DNA from: an uncultured Prochlorococcus sp.
GTDB lineage: Bacteria > Cyanobacteriota > Cyanobacteriia > PCC-6307 > Cyanobiaceae
Assembly: GCA_902627335.1 (NCBI GenBank)
Contig: CACOIV010000011.1
Location: 1-48,522 of the forward strand
Direction of reading: 5' to 3'
Length of the DNA stretch: 48,522 bases
Below are positions 9,109 to 16,859 of the stretch, piece after piece. The translations under genes and the position numbers were made by a program. The notes under the pieces are model-generated. The model searched no databases. It worked only from the letters and a program-made list of their open reading frames with translations, and had not been told where the DNA came from. Position 1 is the stretch's first letter, and the number at the start of each line of letters is the position of its first letter.

Positions 9109-9870
9109 ATGATTTTAAAAAATACAGTTTTTAATACTAGTGAATGGAGATGGTCTAAATATTTAAAATATTTATTAGCAAAATCAAATGAATATAAATT
9201 GACTGAAAAAGAGATTTTGCCAAAGTTTTCTTATTTGGAATCATTATATGGATCTAAGAAAAATAAAAAAATTGTTAATTTATTTAATTGGGCAGCATGC
9301 AGTGAAAAAATAACTCTTTCTAGAGCTTTATGTATCAATAGTCCTGATTATGCTGTTTTAAATTTCCTGATAATTCCAGAATCAATTTTTAATATGCCTT
9401 TTTTAGGATTAGATTTTGTATCGTTGCCAGGATATCATTTATTGGTTCTAGACTTTCAGCCATCAATTGAGTTCGAACGACAATTTAAAAAAGAATGGTT
9501 GGATAAATTATTGAAAATAAAGAATAATTTTTATCATCAATTTCCATTTAATCAAGAAATGTCTCAAGAATTTTCTAAGTTTTTTTCTCCTGCTTTGATA
9601 TGTATGAAATTACCAAAACAAACTGAAAGTGATTATTTGATATCAAATCAATTATTTGATGTTTTTAAAGAATACTTTAATTTATATTTTGATGTTCTTT
9701 ATAAAACTAAAAAAGTTGATGAAGATTTGAATTCGGAAATTGTTAAAGGCCAGAATTTTTACTTAAGATTTAGAAAAGAAAAAGATCCTGCGAGACCAAT
9801 GCTAAATACTTTATTTGGATCTGATTTTACAGAAACTTTATTAAGTGATATTTTATTTAAATTTGAGTAA
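9109..9870 (+). CDS. pebB: Phycoerythrobilin:ferredoxin oxidoreductase
   Basis: PebB takes the dihydrobiliverdin made by PebA and reduces the A-ring diene to give phycoerythrobilin. At 253 residues it is of usual length. The LGLDFVSLPGYHLLVLDFQPS core is the bilin-reductase signature and parallels the PebA segment; the C-terminal KEKDPARPMLNTLFGSDF is the FDBR tail motif. It completes the ho1-pebA-pebB set. No phycobiliprotein or lyase gene is in the window, so the acceptor of the pigment (residual phycoerythrin elsewhere, or another use) cannot be read here. Confidence 0.94.
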   Translation: MILKNTVFNTSEWRWSKYLKYLLAKSNEYKLTEKEILPKFSYLESLYGSKKNKKIVNLFNWAACSEKITLSRALCINSPDYAVLNFLIIPESIFNMPFLGLDFVSLPGYHLLVLDFQPSIEFERQFKKEWLDKLLKIKNNFYHQFPFNQEMSQEFSKFFSPALICMKLPKQTESDYLISNQLFDVFKEYFNLYFDVLYKTKKVDEDLNSEIVKGQNFYLRFRKEKDPARPMLNTLFGSDFTETLLSDILFKFE

Positions 9871-9885
9871 ATTCATCTGATTATT

Positions 9886-10371
9886 ATGAAAAAAATTTCA
9901 GTTTTGTTTGTTTGCTTAGGAAATATTTGTAGATCACCTGCTGCAGAAGCATTATTTATAAAAAAAATAAAAGAAAAGCAAATTGAAGATAGATTCTTAG
10001 TTGATTCTGCAGGCACTGGTAGCTGGCATGTTGGCAAAAAATCTGATTTAAGAATGAGACTTGCCGCAAAAAATAGAAAAATTGATATTACCTCTATAGC
10101 GAGACAGATCAATAAAAATGATTTTCAAAAATTCAACTATATTCTTACTATGGATGATTCAAATTATAAAAATGTAATGAGTCTGAAAAATAGAGAGCCA
10201 TATTCAGATAATTGTGAAGTACGGAAAATCCAGGAATACGCAAATAGTTTCCATGAGAAAGAAGTACCTGATCCTTACTTTGGAGGAGAAGAAGGATTTG
10301 ATTATGTGCTGGATATTTTGACTGATTCTATAAGTGGTTTTTTAGACCATATCTTTAAAAATCATTTTTAA
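9886..10371 (+). CDS. Low-molecular-weight protein tyrosine phosphatase
   Basis: A 161-residue LMW-PTP. The phosphate-binding loop C-X5-R-S is present near the N-terminus (VCLGNICRSPAAEA, residues ~10-23), and the general acid Asp sits in VPDPYFGG toward the C-terminus, so both catalytic elements are intact. The family dephosphorylates phosphotyrosine in bacterial Wzb/Etp-type proteins, and close relatives act as arsenate reductases; the substrate here is unknown. It starts 15 bp after pebB, on the same strand. Its 3' end overlaps the convergent panC-cmk gene by 17 bp. Confidence 0.92.
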   Translation: MKKISVLFVCLGNICRSPAAEALFIKKIKEKQIEDRFLVDSAGTGSWHVGKKSDLRMRLAAKNRKIDITSIARQINKNDFQKFNYILTMDDSNYKNVMSLKNREPYSDNCEVRKIQEYANSFHEKEVPDPYFGGEEGFDYVLDILTDSISGFLDHIFKNHF

Positions 10372-11881
10372 TTTCTTTTGGGAGTTTTTCATAGAATATC
10401 TGTATAATTTTATTTGCAATCTGCTCAGCTGTATAATTATCCGTGATAATTTCTATAGCATCTTCTGCTTTTATAAGTGGCGAGATATTTCTAGTAGAAT
10501 CATTCAAATCTCTCTGTTTTATTTGCTCTTTGAGTTTGTCAAAGTTAATATATTGGCCTTTTATTTCTAGTTCAAGTTTTCTTCTCGTTGCTCTTTCATC
10601 AATACTTGCATTAAGGTAGATTTTTATTTCTGCTGTTGGAAATACTGTAGTGCCAATATCTCGACCTTCGGCTACTATTCCTCCTTTATCTCCAATTTTT
10701 CTTTGTTCTTTAACTAAAAATTCTCTTACTTTACCTATGGAGGCAATAGTAGAAACAATAGAACTTATCTTTTGTGATCTTATTTTATTTGTAACGCAAA
10801 TATCATTTATAAATATATCTTGATGAGAATTTAAATTTGTCTTGAAAACTATGTTTAATTTTTTTAAACATTCTTCTAGGATATTATCATTCTCATAACT
10901 TAATTTCTGGTCAATGAAAAACCAACTTAAAGCCCTGTACATTGCTCCTGTATCGAGATAAATAAAGCCTAATTTTTTTGCAATTAATTTTGTAACTGTA
11001 CTTTTGCCAGAACCAGCTGGCCCATCAATTGCAATAATAGGTTTTCGCTTCATTAGAAAAACATGATCAATTAATCTTGTACTGCCGCACAAAATCGCAC
11101 CTGCAAGTATTGTAATATTTTCTTTGTCAATTGATTCATTTAAAGAAAATGCACTTAAGTGTTGTAAGTATTCAACGTTTAAATTCTTATTTTTAAAGGA
11201 GTTATTTATCTCCTCTAAATCAATAACTTTATTGACTAAAAAATTTTTCTTGGCTTTTTTTAACTCTTTAGAAAAGATTTGAAGATCTTTTCTTTCTGCA
11301 GTGGTTAATAGATTATTCCTAGAGCTAAATGGAACTCCATCTACATCCCTTTGTGTATTTATTGATTTTATTTCAACTTTTAAATTTAATTTCTTAATCA
11401 TGTTTTTTAAAATTATTACTTGTTGCCAATCTTTTTCTCCTAAAAACATTTTTTGAGGATTTATGATTTTTAACATTCTCAATACAATAGTGCACACTCC
11501 ATCAAAATGTCCTTCTCTACTTTTGCCACATAAATTAGAAGATAATTTTTTGCATGCTTTCTGATAAATTAAACTATTAATATTTAATATTTCTTTTTCA
11601 CTTGGCACAAAAATTGCATTTGCGCCTGAGCAAAAAGCAAGCCTAATATCTTTTTCGATTGTTTTAGGATAGTTTTTAAAATCTCTCTTGTCATTAAATT
11701 GGAGTGGATTAATAAAAATACTCACAAGAGTATCATTAGATCCATCTTTATTAGATTGATTAATTAATTCAAGATGCCCTTTATGTAAGTTACCCATAGT
11801 AGGCACAAAATTAATTTTGTCCTCTAGGTTATTTTTCCATTTATTTATATCATTTATTGTTTTGAGGATGGTTTGCTGCAC
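10355..11881 (-). CDS. panC/cmk: Bifunctional pantothenate synthetase / cytidylate kinase (PanC-Cmk fusion)
   Basis: One 508-residue chain carries two enzymes. Residues 1 to ~277 are pantoate-beta-alanine ligase, which makes pantothenate for CoA, with the ATP-binding HXGH-type element in FVPTMGNLHKGH and FLGEKDWQQ. Residues ~278-508 are cytidylate kinase, with P-loop GPAGSGKST at about 283-291, LDTGAMYRAL, and EGRDIGTTVFP for CMP binding. The fusion is a known cyanobacterial arrangement, so it is not an assembly error. The two halves belong to unrelated pathways. The gene starts about 100 bp from purM, divergently. Confidence 0.95.
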   Translation of the reverse strand: MQQTILKTINDINKWKNNLEDKINFVPTMGNLHKGHLELINQSNKDGSNDTLVSIFINPLQFNDKRDFKNYPKTIEKDIRLAFCSGANAIFVPSEKEILNINSLIYQKACKKLSSNLCGKSREGHFDGVCTIVLRMLKIINPQKMFLGEKDWQQVIILKNMIKKLNLKVEIKSINTQRDVDGVPFSSRNNLLTTAERKDLQIFSKELKKAKKNFLVNKVIDLEEINNSFKNKNLNVEYLQHLSAFSLNESIDKENITILAGAILCGSTRLIDHVFLMKRKPIIAIDGPAGSGKSTVTKLIAKKLGFIYLDTGAMYRALSWFFIDQKLSYENDNILEECLKKLNIVFKTNLNSHQDIFINDICVTNKIRSQKISSIVSTIASIGKVREFLVKEQRKIGDKGGIVAEGRDIGTTVFPTAEIKIYLNASIDERATRRKLELEIKGQYINFDKLKEQIKQRDLNDSTRNISPLIKAEDAIEIITDNYTAEQIANKIIQIFYEKLPKEIKNDF

Positions 11882-11980
11882 TTTTGGTTTTACAAAATAA
11901 ATCTATTTAACAAATAATTACTGGACAAAGTTAATCTTCAGAGGAATATCTATATAGGTAAAGTTTATCATTTAATTATT

Positions 11981-13024
11981 ATGGATTACAAAAAATCCGG
12001 TGTTGATATAGTGGCAGGAAGAAAATTTGTATTTGATATTAAAAAAACTGTTGAAGCAACGCATTCTGAGAATGTTATGAAAGGCATAGGAGGTTTTGGT
12101 GGTTTATTTAAATTACCTTTGGCAGATTTTAAATCTCCAATCTTGGTTTCTGGTACTGATGGAGTGGGTACAAAACTTGAGTTGGCTCAAAAAAATAACT
12201 TTCATTATCAAGTAGGAATTGATTTAGTAGCGATGTGCATAAACGATATAATAACCTCAGGTGCTAAGCCATTATTTTTTCTTGACTATATAGCTACAGG
12301 AAAACTTGACAAGGAAAATCTTCAAAAAGTGATTGAGGGTATATCTCAAGGTTGTAAAGACAATAATTGTTCATTGCTTGGTGGGGAAACAGCAGAAATG
12401 CCCGGTTTCTATGCAAATAATAAGTATGATTTAGCTGGATTTTGTGTTGGTATAGTAGAAGAAGAAAATTTAATTAGTGGTGATAATATTTGCGAAAATG
12501 ATTTGATAATTGGAATAGGAAGTAGTGGCATTCATAGTAATGGTTATAGTTTGGTCAGAAAAATCATTGAAGGATGTTCGAATATAGAAGAAAAATTTGA
12601 ATCTTTAACTAAATTAAAATTTTATGATGAATTATTAAAGCCTACAACAATTTACTTTAATCTAATAAAAAAAATATGCTCTGAAAATATTGAAATAAAA
12701 GGTATGGCTCATATAACGGGAGGAGGTATTCCAGAGAATTTACCAAGATGTATTCCTAACGATTTTTCGCCATGTATTGATAATCAATCTTGGGAAATAC
12801 CTTTTATATTTAGATTTTTACAAGATGTTGGTGAAATACCTGAAGATGATTTATGGAATACCTTTAATCTTGGTATTGGCTTTTGTTTGATAGTAGAGCC
12901 AAAATATAAAGATCTGATTTTAAAAATATGTAACTCACAAAATATGCCTTCATGGGTAATAGGAAAAATCAAGAAAAAAGTTAAGTCAGATACAAATTTA
13001 ATTATTGAAGGATTATCAATTTAA
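11981..13024 (+). CDS. purM: Phosphoribosylformylglycinamidine cyclo-ligase (AIR synthetase)
   Basis: PurM closes the imidazole ring to give 5-aminoimidazole ribonucleotide in purine synthesis, using ATP. The 347-residue protein has the usual length. Seen in order: SGTDGVGTKLELA (~residue 58), the GIDLVAMCINDI and GAKPLFFLDYIATG segments that define the ATP-binding half, LLGGETAEMPGFY, GSSGIHSNGYSLVR, and AHITGGGIPENLPR in the C-terminal domain. It is transcribed away from panC-cmk. No other purine gene adjoins it, as is usual in cyanobacteria, where the pathway is scattered. Confidence 0.96.
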   Translation: MDYKKSGVDIVAGRKFVFDIKKTVEATHSENVMKGIGGFGGLFKLPLADFKSPILVSGTDGVGTKLELAQKNNFHYQVGIDLVAMCINDIITSGAKPLFFLDYIATGKLDKENLQKVIEGISQGCKDNNCSLLGGETAEMPGFYANNKYDLAGFCVGIVEEENLISGDNICENDLIIGIGSSGIHSNGYSLVRKIIEGCSNIEEKFESLTKLKFYDELLKPTTIYFNLIKKICSENIEIKGMAHITGGGIPENLPRCIPNDFSPCIDNQSWEIPFIFRFLQDVGEIPEDDLWNTFNLGIGFCLIVEPKYKDLILKICNSQNMPSWVIGKIKKKVKSDTNLIIEGLSI

Positions 13025-13151
13025 ATAGTATTAAATTATTTATATTTAAAAGTTTAAGAAGAAAATAATATATACAAAAAAAAAGTTAGATGTAATATAA
13101 TATGTGAATTAATGTTTTTTCAAGCAGAATTAATTAGATTTAATTAACCTT

Positions 13152-13790
13152 ATGCCTTTTGAAAGTAATAAGCGAATAACTCGTAGAAGGAGTTCAGCTG
13201 GCCCCACTCCTCCAAAAAGACCTTTAGGAAATACTTCGGATTTTAATAGACAAAATCAGGGGCCAAGGCCTACATTTCTTACTTTGAGAGATCATGGTAA
13301 GGTTTTTGTCGCTGATTTGCCAAATTTATCTGATGGTCAATTAGCTCATATCAGTAAAGAGGCTAATGAGGTTCTTAGTAGTCTTGATAAAAGATTAAGT
13401 GATCTTGAAATTGAGACTAATATCGCAAACCCTGAAAATGACACTTTAATAAAGGCTTCAACAAAAAGAGATGTTACTTTAAGGTTTATTAAATCTATAG
13501 AGGAAGAGCAAGAACATAGAAGAAATAATCCTGCCTTGCGGGATGCTGCCTCTGAATCTTTACCTAGGACTTTTTTAGAAGTTGCAAGACATAGATTACC
13601 AGGAGCGACATTTGATTCTCTTTTGAGAGAGGCTTTAGAAGCATGTTCTGTTGAAGAGCAACCAGAGGATAACTCGGCAAGAGAGAGAGTTAAGGAAACC
13701 GTTAAGATCATGGATATTCCTTCATCTAACACAAAAGCGTCACTCGTTGTTAGTATCGATTCAGATAATAATAATGGAGATGAAAATTAA
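13152..13790 (+). CDS. Hypothetical protein, 212 residues, unknown family
   Basis: I do not recognise a family. The N-terminus (residues 1-40) is basic and Arg/Pro-rich (RITRRRSSAGPTPPKRP) and is probably disordered. The middle is a predicted helical region with charged heptads (SKEANEVLSSLDKRLSDLEIE, about residue 72-92, and IKSIEEEQEHRRN), and the C-terminus is acidic and polar, ending in a low-complexity NNNGDEN tail. There is no signal peptide or membrane segment. The coding composition and length favour a real gene. Its end overlaps the start of the cysteine-rich gene by 17 bp, which suggests coupled translation. Confidence 0.72.
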   Translation: MPFESNKRITRRRSSAGPTPPKRPLGNTSDFNRQNQGPRPTFLTLRDHGKVFVADLPNLSDGQLAHISKEANEVLSSLDKRLSDLEIETNIANPENDTLIKASTKRDVTLRFIKSIEEEQEHRRNNPALRDAASESLPRTFLEVARHRLPGATFDSLLREALEACSVEEQPEDNSARERVKETVKIMDIPSSNTKASLVVSIDSDNNNGDEN

Positions 13791-13941
13791 GCCAAAAGAT
13801 TCAATAATTGAGAAAGATATTAGCTTTAGTAACTGTTCATTAATTAAAGAAGAAGATCCGATTTTGTGTGATCATTGCCTGAGAACTGCCTCTAATGGAA
13901 TAAGATGTATGGGGATTTGTGTTGCCGATAATGAATATTAA
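13774..13941 (+). CDS. Small four-cysteine protein, putative zinc knuckle
   Basis: A 55-residue protein whose C-terminal part has four Cys spaced C-X2-C-X9-C-X3-C (CDHC then CMGIC), suited to one zinc or iron site. I chose the ATG at 13774 inside the end of the previous gene; 13780 is equally possible. A longer upstream extension in the same frame (from 13651) would simply be the previous gene read out of frame. The ending CMGICVADNEY resembles a type of short cyanobacterial picoplankton protein that I recall but cannot name. No function is known; it could be a nucleic-acid or partner-binding adaptor. Confidence 0.65.
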   Translation: MEMKIKPKDSIIEKDISFSNCSLIKEEDPILCDHCLRTASNGIRCMGICVADNEY

Positions 13942-14151
13942 ATAAATTGCTGAATAATTTAAAAATATTGTTTGATCCAATTTCATATTTTTTCTAATAA
14001 ATTTATAATTTTAATTTCTTTTTTACTAAAGTTTTCAAATCAATCCTAAGAAAGACTATCATATAAATATATCTATGTATTGAGTTTTATAATCAAAGAA
14101 TTTTGTTGAGACAGAATTCATAGAACAAAATATTCTTTATTAGAAGATTTA

Positions 14152-14298
14152 ATGATATGGTTTAATCAATATTTTATGCGTTTCTATTCTGTTTCAGATG
14201 AAAAGATTCCCAAAAATAACTTTAAAGAATTAGATTTTAAATCCATTGGAATTGAGACCCCAAATCAATACTATAATATTGTGATAAGGGTTAAATGA
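14152..14298 (+). CDS. Possible small ORF (48 codons), hypothetical
   Basis: An uninterrupted ATG-to-TGA frame (starts MIWFNQYFMRFYS, ends YYNIVIRVK) in an otherwise non-coding stretch, with a weak AGAAG 8-12 bp upstream of the ATG. The amino-acid mix looks protein-like rather than random, but no family is recognised. It lies between the cysteine-rich gene and the repeats beside tRNA-Cys. It may be a real microprotein, or a remnant of a longer gene lost from this tRNA-adjacent site. Confidence 0.35.
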   Translation: MIWFNQYFMRFYSVSDEKIPKNNFKELDFKSIGIETPNQYYNIVIRVK

Positions 14299-14303
14299 AG
14301 GTC

Positions 14304-14336
14304 GATTCACCTACCATTCACCTACCACTCACCTAC
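14304..14336. repeat. Three tandem 11-bp repeats, consensus CAYTCACCTAC
   Basis: Units are 14304-14314 (GATTCACCTAC), 14315-14325 (CATTCACCTAC) and 14326-14336 (CACTCACCTAC); the CACCTAC core is identical in all three. They sit 89 bp past the 3' end of tRNA-Cys. The local G+C is visibly higher than the flanks. Their role is unknown: protein-binding direct repeats or a scar from recombination are both possible. Confidence 0.8.
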
Positions 14337-14425
14337 TGTTTTTTGAGATTTGAAGTATAGAAATCGTTACTCAAAACTCCTTTTCCTGCAGAGGTTTATA
14401 GAGAAATATGTTTCAAAATTCAAAA

Positions 14426-14496
14426 AGGCGGCACCCAGATTCGAACTGGGGATAAAGGATTTGCAATCCTCTGCCTTACCACTTGGCCATGCCGCC
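14426..14496 (-). tRNA. tRNA-Cys (anticodon GCA)
   Basis: On the minus strand the sequence folds into a full cloverleaf: acceptor stem GGCGGCA/TGCCGCC, discriminator U73 as expected for tRNA-Cys, D-loop GGCCAAGTGGTAAGGC, anticodon stem GAGGA/TCCTT around loop TTGCAAA (anticodon GCA), and T-arm GGTTCGAAT-like TTCGAATC. CCA is not encoded. Confidence 0.96.
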
Positions 14497-14544
14497 GCGC
14501 AAAATTCAAAATACTCACTAAAACATTTTAACAGTAGACCGTCT

Positions 14545-15771
14545 ATTTATTTACTAATTATATGTAATGGACATGGAGAGGATTTAATCGCTTTAGAAAT
14601 TATTAAAAAATTATTATCTTTAAAGCGAATTAAAAAAATTGAAGTTTTGCCTTTGGTAGGAAATGGTTATATTTTTGACTCTATTGCTTCCGATGCATTT
14701 AGTAAAATTGGAACTCAAATATATTTACCAAGCGGAGGATTTAGTAACCAAAGCTTAAAAGGTTTATTTAGGGATTTAAGAGTTGGATTATTAGAAAATC
14801 TTTTCAGTAATTGGTTATTAGTTAAAAAAAAACATAAGGAAAATTATAAGATTATTGCTATTGGTGATTTATTACCACTTTATTTTGCTTGGAGTTCAAA
14901 ATGTATATTTGGATTTATAGGAACTCCAAAAAGTGACTATACCTGGAGTAGTGGACCAGGAAAAGCTATATCTGATTTTTATCATAAGTTAAAAGGCTCA
15001 GAGTGGGATCCATGGGAATTGTTTTTAATGCGTAGTCATAAATGTAAATTCGTAATTATGAGAGATGAACTAACTGCGAATAATTTAAATTTAAAAAATA
15101 TTAATGCTAAATATTTTGGTAATCCTATGATGGACTTTATAAAAGAAAAAAAATTAGAGCATAAAAATATTAAATCATTTCAGAAATTGATAATGTTAAT
15201 AGGAAGTAGGTCCCCTGAAGCGTTTGATAATCTTGATATATTTTTATCATCTTTATCTACAGTAGATTTGCCTTTAAAAACTTTAATTTTTGTCCCATTA
15301 AGTTCCAATATAGATGTAAATATTGTTGAAGATTATTTCTTAAAATATAAATTCTCAAAAGAAATTAATAAAGAATATTATCTTGGTGAGGACTCTATCT
15401 GGATGAAAAATAATATTATTTTTTTAATTGGTAAAAATACTTTTGATGATTGGGCTAATTTATCTCAGGTCGGCTTAGCAAATGCTGGCACAGCCACTGA
15501 ACAATTAGCAGGTTTAGGAGTGCCATCATTATCGCTACCAGGAAGAGGTCCTCAGTTCACTAAGAAATTTGCCAATAGACAACAAAGATTATTAGGTGGA
15601 AGCGTTAGAGTTTGTTCAGATAAACAAACTCTAATGGAAAAATTAATTTATCTTTTATTAGATGAGAAGATGAGACAAAAGCAAGCCATTATGGGTTTAG
15701 AAAGAATGGGTCCAAAAGGCGCAAGTAAAAGGATAGTCGAGTATATAAATTTTAATTTTTTGTCTCAATAA
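14545..15771 (+). CDS. Lipid-A-disaccharide synthase-related protein, probable AUU start
   Basis: A ~408-residue protein of the LpxB-related family, with GT-B-like architecture. The N-terminus should begin at YLLIICNGHGEDLIALEII, where HGED is the family's first loop; GFIGTPKSDY and, near the C-terminus, GLANAGTATEQLAGLGVPSLSLPGRGPQFT form the nucleotide-sugar side. The frame stays open upstream to a TTG at 14350, but that extension reads through the antisense strand of tRNA-Cys, so it cannot be real. Between the tRNA and the first conserved residues there is no ATG, GTG or TTG in frame; ATT at 14545 fits the expected N-terminus. Actual substrate is unknown; it should not be read as proof of lipid A synthesis. 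Confidence 0.8.
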   Translation: MYLLIICNGHGEDLIALEIIKKLLSLKRIKKIEVLPLVGNGYIFDSIASDAFSKIGTQIYLPSGGFSNQSLKGLFRDLRVGLLENLFSNWLLVKKKHKENYKIIAIGDLLPLYFAWSSKCIFGFIGTPKSDYTWSSGPGKAISDFYHKLKGSEWDPWELFLMRSHKCKFVIMRDELTANNLNLKNINAKYFGNPMMDFIKEKKLEHKNIKSFQKLIMLIGSRSPEAFDNLDIFLSSLSTVDLPLKTLIFVPLSSNIDVNIVEDYFLKYKFSKEINKEYYLGEDSIWMKNNIIFLIGKNTFDDWANLSQVGLANAGTATEQLAGLGVPSLSLPGRGPQFTKKFANRQQRLLGGSVRVCSDKQTLMEKLIYLLLDEKMRQKQAIMGLERMGPKGASKRIVEYINFNFLSQ

Positions 15772-15799
15772 AGTAGAATCTAAAGGTTATTTGTTTGAC

Positions 15800-16066
15800 A
15801 TGTATCCAATTAATGATCGAGAGTTTTTAAAAATATGTGCAGATATTGCCAGTTTAATGAGTATTAGTCTGGCATCTGCAAAGAAAAAAGTGGAAATTCA
15901 GATTTCTAATAAAGCATGTAAAACTATAGATGAAAAAAGAAAAGTGGCAAAAGAAGTTTATGAGACCTGTAAGAAAGATAGTGTTAATGATCAAAATTCC
16001 ATTAAGCTTTTAGATGATCTTATGCAATCATTGGATGGGCAAGATAATTTCTTAGTTGAAGATTAA
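15800..16066 (+). CDS. Small conserved hypothetical protein
   Basis: An 88-residue, mostly helical, soluble protein. ATG at 15800 (MYPINDREFLKICADIAS) is preferred over the in-frame TTG at 15791. It has two Lys-rich helices (ASAKKKVEIQ; TIDEKRKVAKEVYETCKKD), three Cys without a metal-site pattern, and an acidic tail. No family is recognised. It follows the LpxB-related gene by 28 bp and probably shares its transcript; its stop is 2 bp from the convergent rnd stop. Confidence 0.7.
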   Translation: MYPINDREFLKICADIASLMSISLASAKKKVEIQISNKACKTIDEKRKVAKEVYETCKKDSVNDQNSIKLLDDLMQSLDGQDNFLVED

Positions 16067-16068
16067 AT

Positions 16069-16710
16069 TTAATGTTCAAAAATATTTGAATAATGATTAA
16101 TATCTAATTCTGAATGTACTTCAATGGTATCAAAACATTTTTGTGCTAAATCATATCTATCTTCTCTTTTTAATATAATATTTAATTTTTGCATCGCATC
16201 GATTAAATATCTAACATCATTTGCTGCATAATTAATTTGTTCTCGAGATAAGTTGTCTTGATTACCCCAGTCGCTACTCTGGGAAGTTTTGTCTAATTCA
16301 ACACCTAACATTTCGTAAATTAAATCTTTCAATCCATGCTTATTTGTATAAGTTCTAGCTAATTTACTTGCTATTTTAGTACAAAAGATATTTTGAGTAT
16401 TGATTGTTAGATTGGCTTTTAATGCAGCAACATCAAATCTTGCGAAGTGAAAAATTTTGAGGATGTTTTTATTTTCGAATAAATTTTTTAAATTCGATGC
16501 CTCACATATGCCTTTGTCAATTTTGATACAGGATGTGAGTTTAGATTCATTACAAATTTGTATTAGGCATAATCTATCTCGTCCATGAACTAAGCCCATT
16601 GCTTCAGTATCTGCAGCTAAGTATTGAGAACTTTTGTATTGTTCATAAAGATTATCTGATAAATCATTATTGCAAAATATAATTTCATCTCTACTGGTTC
16701 TTTCAGTCAT
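16069..16710 (-). CDS. rnd: Ribonuclease D-type 3'-5' exonuclease (single domain)
   Basis: A 213-residue DEDDy exonuclease. Motif I is AADTEAMGL (Asp and Glu near residues 34-36), motif II is in FHFARFDVAAL, and motif III is YAANDVRYL with the catalytic Tyr and Asp. RNase D trims 3' ends of tRNA and other stable RNA. It is much shorter than the E. coli enzyme (about 375 residues) because the C-terminal HRDC domains are absent; this single-domain form is widespread in cyanobacteria. It diverges from the CCB gene over ~150 A+T-rich bp. Confidence 0.9.
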   Translation of the reverse strand: MTERTSRDEIIFCNNDLSDNLYEQYKSSQYLAADTEAMGLVHGRDRLCLIQICNESKLTSCIKIDKGICEASNLKNLFENKNILKIFHFARFDVAALKANLTINTQNIFCTKIASKLARTYTNKHGLKDLIYEMLGVELDKTSQSSDWGNQDNLSREQINYAANDVRYLIDAMQKLNIILKREDRYDLAQKCFDTIEVHSELDINHYSNIFEH

Positions 16711-16859
16711 ATAGTTTCACTAAAACTCTATCTATAGTAACTAATATTATTTATAAAAATTATTAGTTTAAGATTTTCTAATTAAAACTTATAAGTTTAT
16801 GATTTAATCTATTATATATGAATTTGGAAATTTCTTATTAAAGAGAAGAATTTAAATAA

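Larger units (their letters stand above)
13942..14425. other. Longest sparsely coding stretch of the window
   Basis: Between the cysteine-rich gene and the 3' end of tRNA-Cys there are 484 bp with only the doubtful ORF at 14152-14298 and three tandem 11-bp repeats at 14304-14336. I see no other ORF with coding character, no clear terminator and no integrase fragment. Its size stands out where most gaps are below 150 bp. Confidence 0.7.

Noticed and set aside
13651-13773. Long N-terminus for the four-cysteine protein
   Set aside because: This part is the shifted frame of the 212-residue gene, and the composition changes abruptly; the start inside 13774-13780 is enough.
14350-14544. N-terminal extension of the LpxB-related gene from TTG 14350
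   Set aside because: It would be translated from the antisense strand of tRNA-Cys; the residues have the typical look of a tRNA read as protein, and family homology starts only at LLIICNGHGED.
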